DNA of 8,298 nt, taken from CAUTVF01 sp963541805. Its GTDB lineage: Bacteria; Pseudomonadota; Alphaproteobacteria; Rs-D84; CASDRH01. The DNA lies in NCBI GenBank assembly GCA_963541805.1, contig CAUTVF010000040.1, forward strand, positions 1-8,298, read 5' to 3'. Below the pieces are notes generated by a model. It was not told the origin of the DNA. It was given only the letters and a program-made list of their open reading frames with translations, and searched no databases. The position numbers and the translations under genes were made by a program. Shown piece by piece: positions 6,961-8,298 of the stretch. Position 1 is the stretch's first letter; each line of letters opens with the position of its first letter.

Positions 6961-7045
6961 TATTAAATTAAACTTAAAATATTGTTTACTATTAATGATT
7001 TTTATATAATCATACAACAGCCGACGATAAACTATTATATTTAAT
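6961..7045. promoter_or_regulatory. Divergent promoter region between the LppC-like gene and rsmI
   Basis: Overlapping -10-like boxes are present: TATTAT at 7033-7038 on the plus strand and TATAAT at 7034-7039 on the minus strand. No good -35 box is visible for either. The plus-strand box would start rsmI transcription almost at its ATG. Neither start codon has a recognisable Shine-Dalgarno. Confidence 0.35.
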
Positions 7046-7882
7046 ATGACAACAAAAAATATTACTTCAGGATTGTATATTGTTTCAACTCCAATTGGAA
7101 ATTTGAAAGATATAACTTATAGGGCAATAGAGGTTTTATCATCAAGTGACACAATTTTATGTGAAGATACAAGGATAAGTTTAAAATTATTAAACGCATA
7201 TAATATTAAAAGTAAATTAATAAGCCTTCACGAATATAATGAGCGTGGTAAAATAGATTATGTTTTAAATCTGTTGTCCCAGGGCAGAATAATTTCCTTA
7301 ATTTCGGATGCGGGAACACCCTTAATATCTGATCCTGGATATCAATTGGTTAAAAATTGTATTAATTCTGGATATTATGTAACGTCTATTCCTGGAGCAT
7401 GTTCAGTAATTACGGCATTAACCCTTTCAACTTTTCCAACAGATACATTTTTCTTTGGTGGTTTTTTACCAAACAAAAGCTCTGCCAGGATTAAATTATT
7501 AAATAATATTAAGAGTATTCAATCAACATTAATTTTATTTGAGACAGCAAATCGATTAATAACTTCTTTGCAGGACATTGCGCAGATTTTCCCAAATAAT
7601 CAAATTGCAATTATCCAGGAAATTACAAAATTATTTGAAAAGGTTACAATTGAAACTCCTCATAACCTAATTGATGCGATAAATACACAAAAAATAATAT
7701 TGAAAGGTGAAATTGTTTTATTAATTTCCAATTCCACAAATATTACTTTGCCAAATCAAACCCAGTTTGATATTAACGACCCAACACTTACCAAAAAGCA
7801 AATATCAAAAATATTATCTAAGCAACTGCAAGTTCCAGCATCAGATCTATATAAGATCCTGTGTCATACCAAAAATTCATAA
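7046..7882 (+). CDS. rsmI: 16S rRNA (cytidine(1402)-2'-O)-methyltransferase RsmI
   Basis: RsmI uses S-adenosylmethionine to methylate the 2'-OH of C1402 in the decoding centre of 16S rRNA. The 278-residue product carries the full set of family motifs: GLYIVSTPIGNLKDIT at 9-24, LCEDTR at 38-43, LISDAGTPLISDPG at 85-98, SIPGACSVITALTLS at 114-128, and FFFGGFLPNKSSAR near 135-148. A small C-terminal helical domain is also present (about 248-275, with LTKKQISKILSKQL). This is the tetrapyrrole-methylase fold, and length is typical. No Shine-Dalgarno is visible before the ATG, but the N-terminus aligns as expected, so I keep this start. It is transcribed away from the LppC-like gene, a pairing known in E. 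coli, and converges on the next gene with seven bases between. Confidence 0.96.
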   Translation: MTTKNITSGLYIVSTPIGNLKDITYRAIEVLSSSDTILCEDTRISLKLLNAYNIKSKLISLHEYNERGKIDYVLNLLSQGRIISLISDAGTPLISDPGYQLVKNCINSGYYVTSIPGACSVITALTLSTFPTDTFFFGGFLPNKSSARIKLLNNIKSIQSTLILFETANRLITSLQDIAQIFPNNQIAIIQEITKLFEKVTIETPHNLIDAINTQKIILKGEIVLLISNSTNITLPNQTQFDINDPTLTKKQISKILSKQLQVPASDLYKILCHTKNS

Positions 7883-7889
7883 ATCTGGA

Positions 7890-8298
7890 TTACCATTTCA
7901 TTGTTCTGAATGTTTGCGATGCACCGACGGTATCACCAAACATATCTTTGGTCCCCTCATTTTTCTGATAATTTTCCATTTTGTCTACAGATATAATGGA
8001 AAATATAAATGAATCTGTATCTCTATCTGTTAATACCGGTATAATCTGCCTGTCTGTTAATCCCTCTTCTTTAAATATTGCACTGACAATTGCCAATCTC
8101 CTTGCTGCTAATTTCTTTTTATTTATATCCTTCATATTGTCCTGGGAAATTGAAATTTGCACCCCCTTTGTTGGATCATTTTGCGCAATATAAACAAAAT
8201 AGCGAAGAATATTAACATCAACTGCTGAAAGTGCTGCGCTGTTTTCTTGAAATTCTATCTTTAATTGTAATATATCATGTGCTCGTTTACTATCGTTC
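7890..8298 (-). CDS. Protein with divergent OmpA-like C-terminal domain (partial, 5' end beyond window)
   Basis: The minus-strand frame is open from the window's right edge to the TAA at 7890-7892, giving 135 codons; the start lies outside. The visible part follows the OmpA/MotB-like fold. A strand LKIEFQENSAALSA comes first, then a helix (VDVNILRYFVYIAQN) and a strand GVQISIS. A helix with the ordered LAARRLAIVSAIFKEEGL then resembles the family's conserved LSxxRAxxVxxxLxxxG segment, and a last strand SFIFSII follows. The usual GHTD-type residues are not obvious: QISISQDN stands in that place, so peptidoglycan binding is uncertain. A polar tail of about 33 residues ends in MKW. OmpA-like domains often tether envelope proteins or secretion parts to the cell wall. 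I cannot name the parent protein. An internal GTG or ATG start is unlikely because it would cut the fold in half. Confidence 0.55.
   Translation of the reverse strand, partial: NDSKRAHDILQLKIEFQENSAALSAVDVNILRYFVYIAQNDPTKGVQISISQDNMKDINKKKLAARRLAIVSAIFKEEGLTDRQIIPVLTDRDTDSFIFSIISVDKMENYQKNEGTKDMFGDTVGASQTFRTMKW

Noticed and set aside
6961..7017. N-terminal extension of the LppC-like protein from a TTG at 7015-7017
   Set aside because: There is no Shine-Dalgarno, and the ATG at 6960 begins directly at a normal signal peptide. The extension cannot be fully excluded.
7767..8193. Plus-strand frames over the rsmI end and the OmpA-like gene
   Set aside because: They are out-of-frame or antisense to genes with clear protein motifs and have no supported starts.

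Overview
The window is a low-GC stretch of bacterial chromosome. It is densely packed with housekeeping genes on the right and has a looser, more accessory-looking left end. The gene types (Der GTPase, DnaG primase, RsmI divergent from an LppC/LpoA-type periplasmic protein, an OmpA-like C-terminal domain) point to a Gram-negative proteobacterium. An AT-rich alphaproteobacterium, of the kind seen in host-associated lineages such as Rickettsiales or Holosporales, is my best guess. That is inferred from protein style and base composition; no 16S or other marker is present.

Left part (1-2168). Three minus-strand genes are seen. The first is the N-terminal part of a SAP-domain protein, cut by the window edge, with a TTG start and a good Shine-Dalgarno. 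The second is a complete TrhA/hemolysin III family membrane protein of the PAQR superfamily. The third is a Yip1-type membrane protein with a very basic N-terminal tail, followed by the clearest rho-independent terminator in the window. The 254 bases between the SAP gene and trhA hold no intact gene, only a weak hint of a decayed reading frame.

Middle (2241-5388). der (ribosome assembly GTPase, plus strand) and dnaG (primase, minus strand) converge with one base between their stop codons. der carries a 28-base exact duplication covering its two P-loops.

Right part (5410-8298). The LppC/LpoA-like gene reads into dnaG with a 21-base gap, so the two are probably cotranscribed. rsmI diverges from the LppC-like gene, a neighbourhood also seen in E. 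coli (rsmI/lpoA). rsmI then converges with a partial gene encoding an OmpA-like C-terminal domain, seven bases apart.

Together the genes serve ribosome maturation (Der, RsmI), replication priming (DnaG) and the cell envelope (LppC-like, OmpA-like, TrhA, Yip1-type). I found no tRNA, rRNA, CRISPR array, insertion sequence or toxin-antitoxin pair, and no convincing undescribed system. The points most worth a second look are the LppC-like protein without a lipobox, the exact P-loop duplication in der, the basic-tailed Yip1 protein, and the possible transfer of the SAP and trhA genes.
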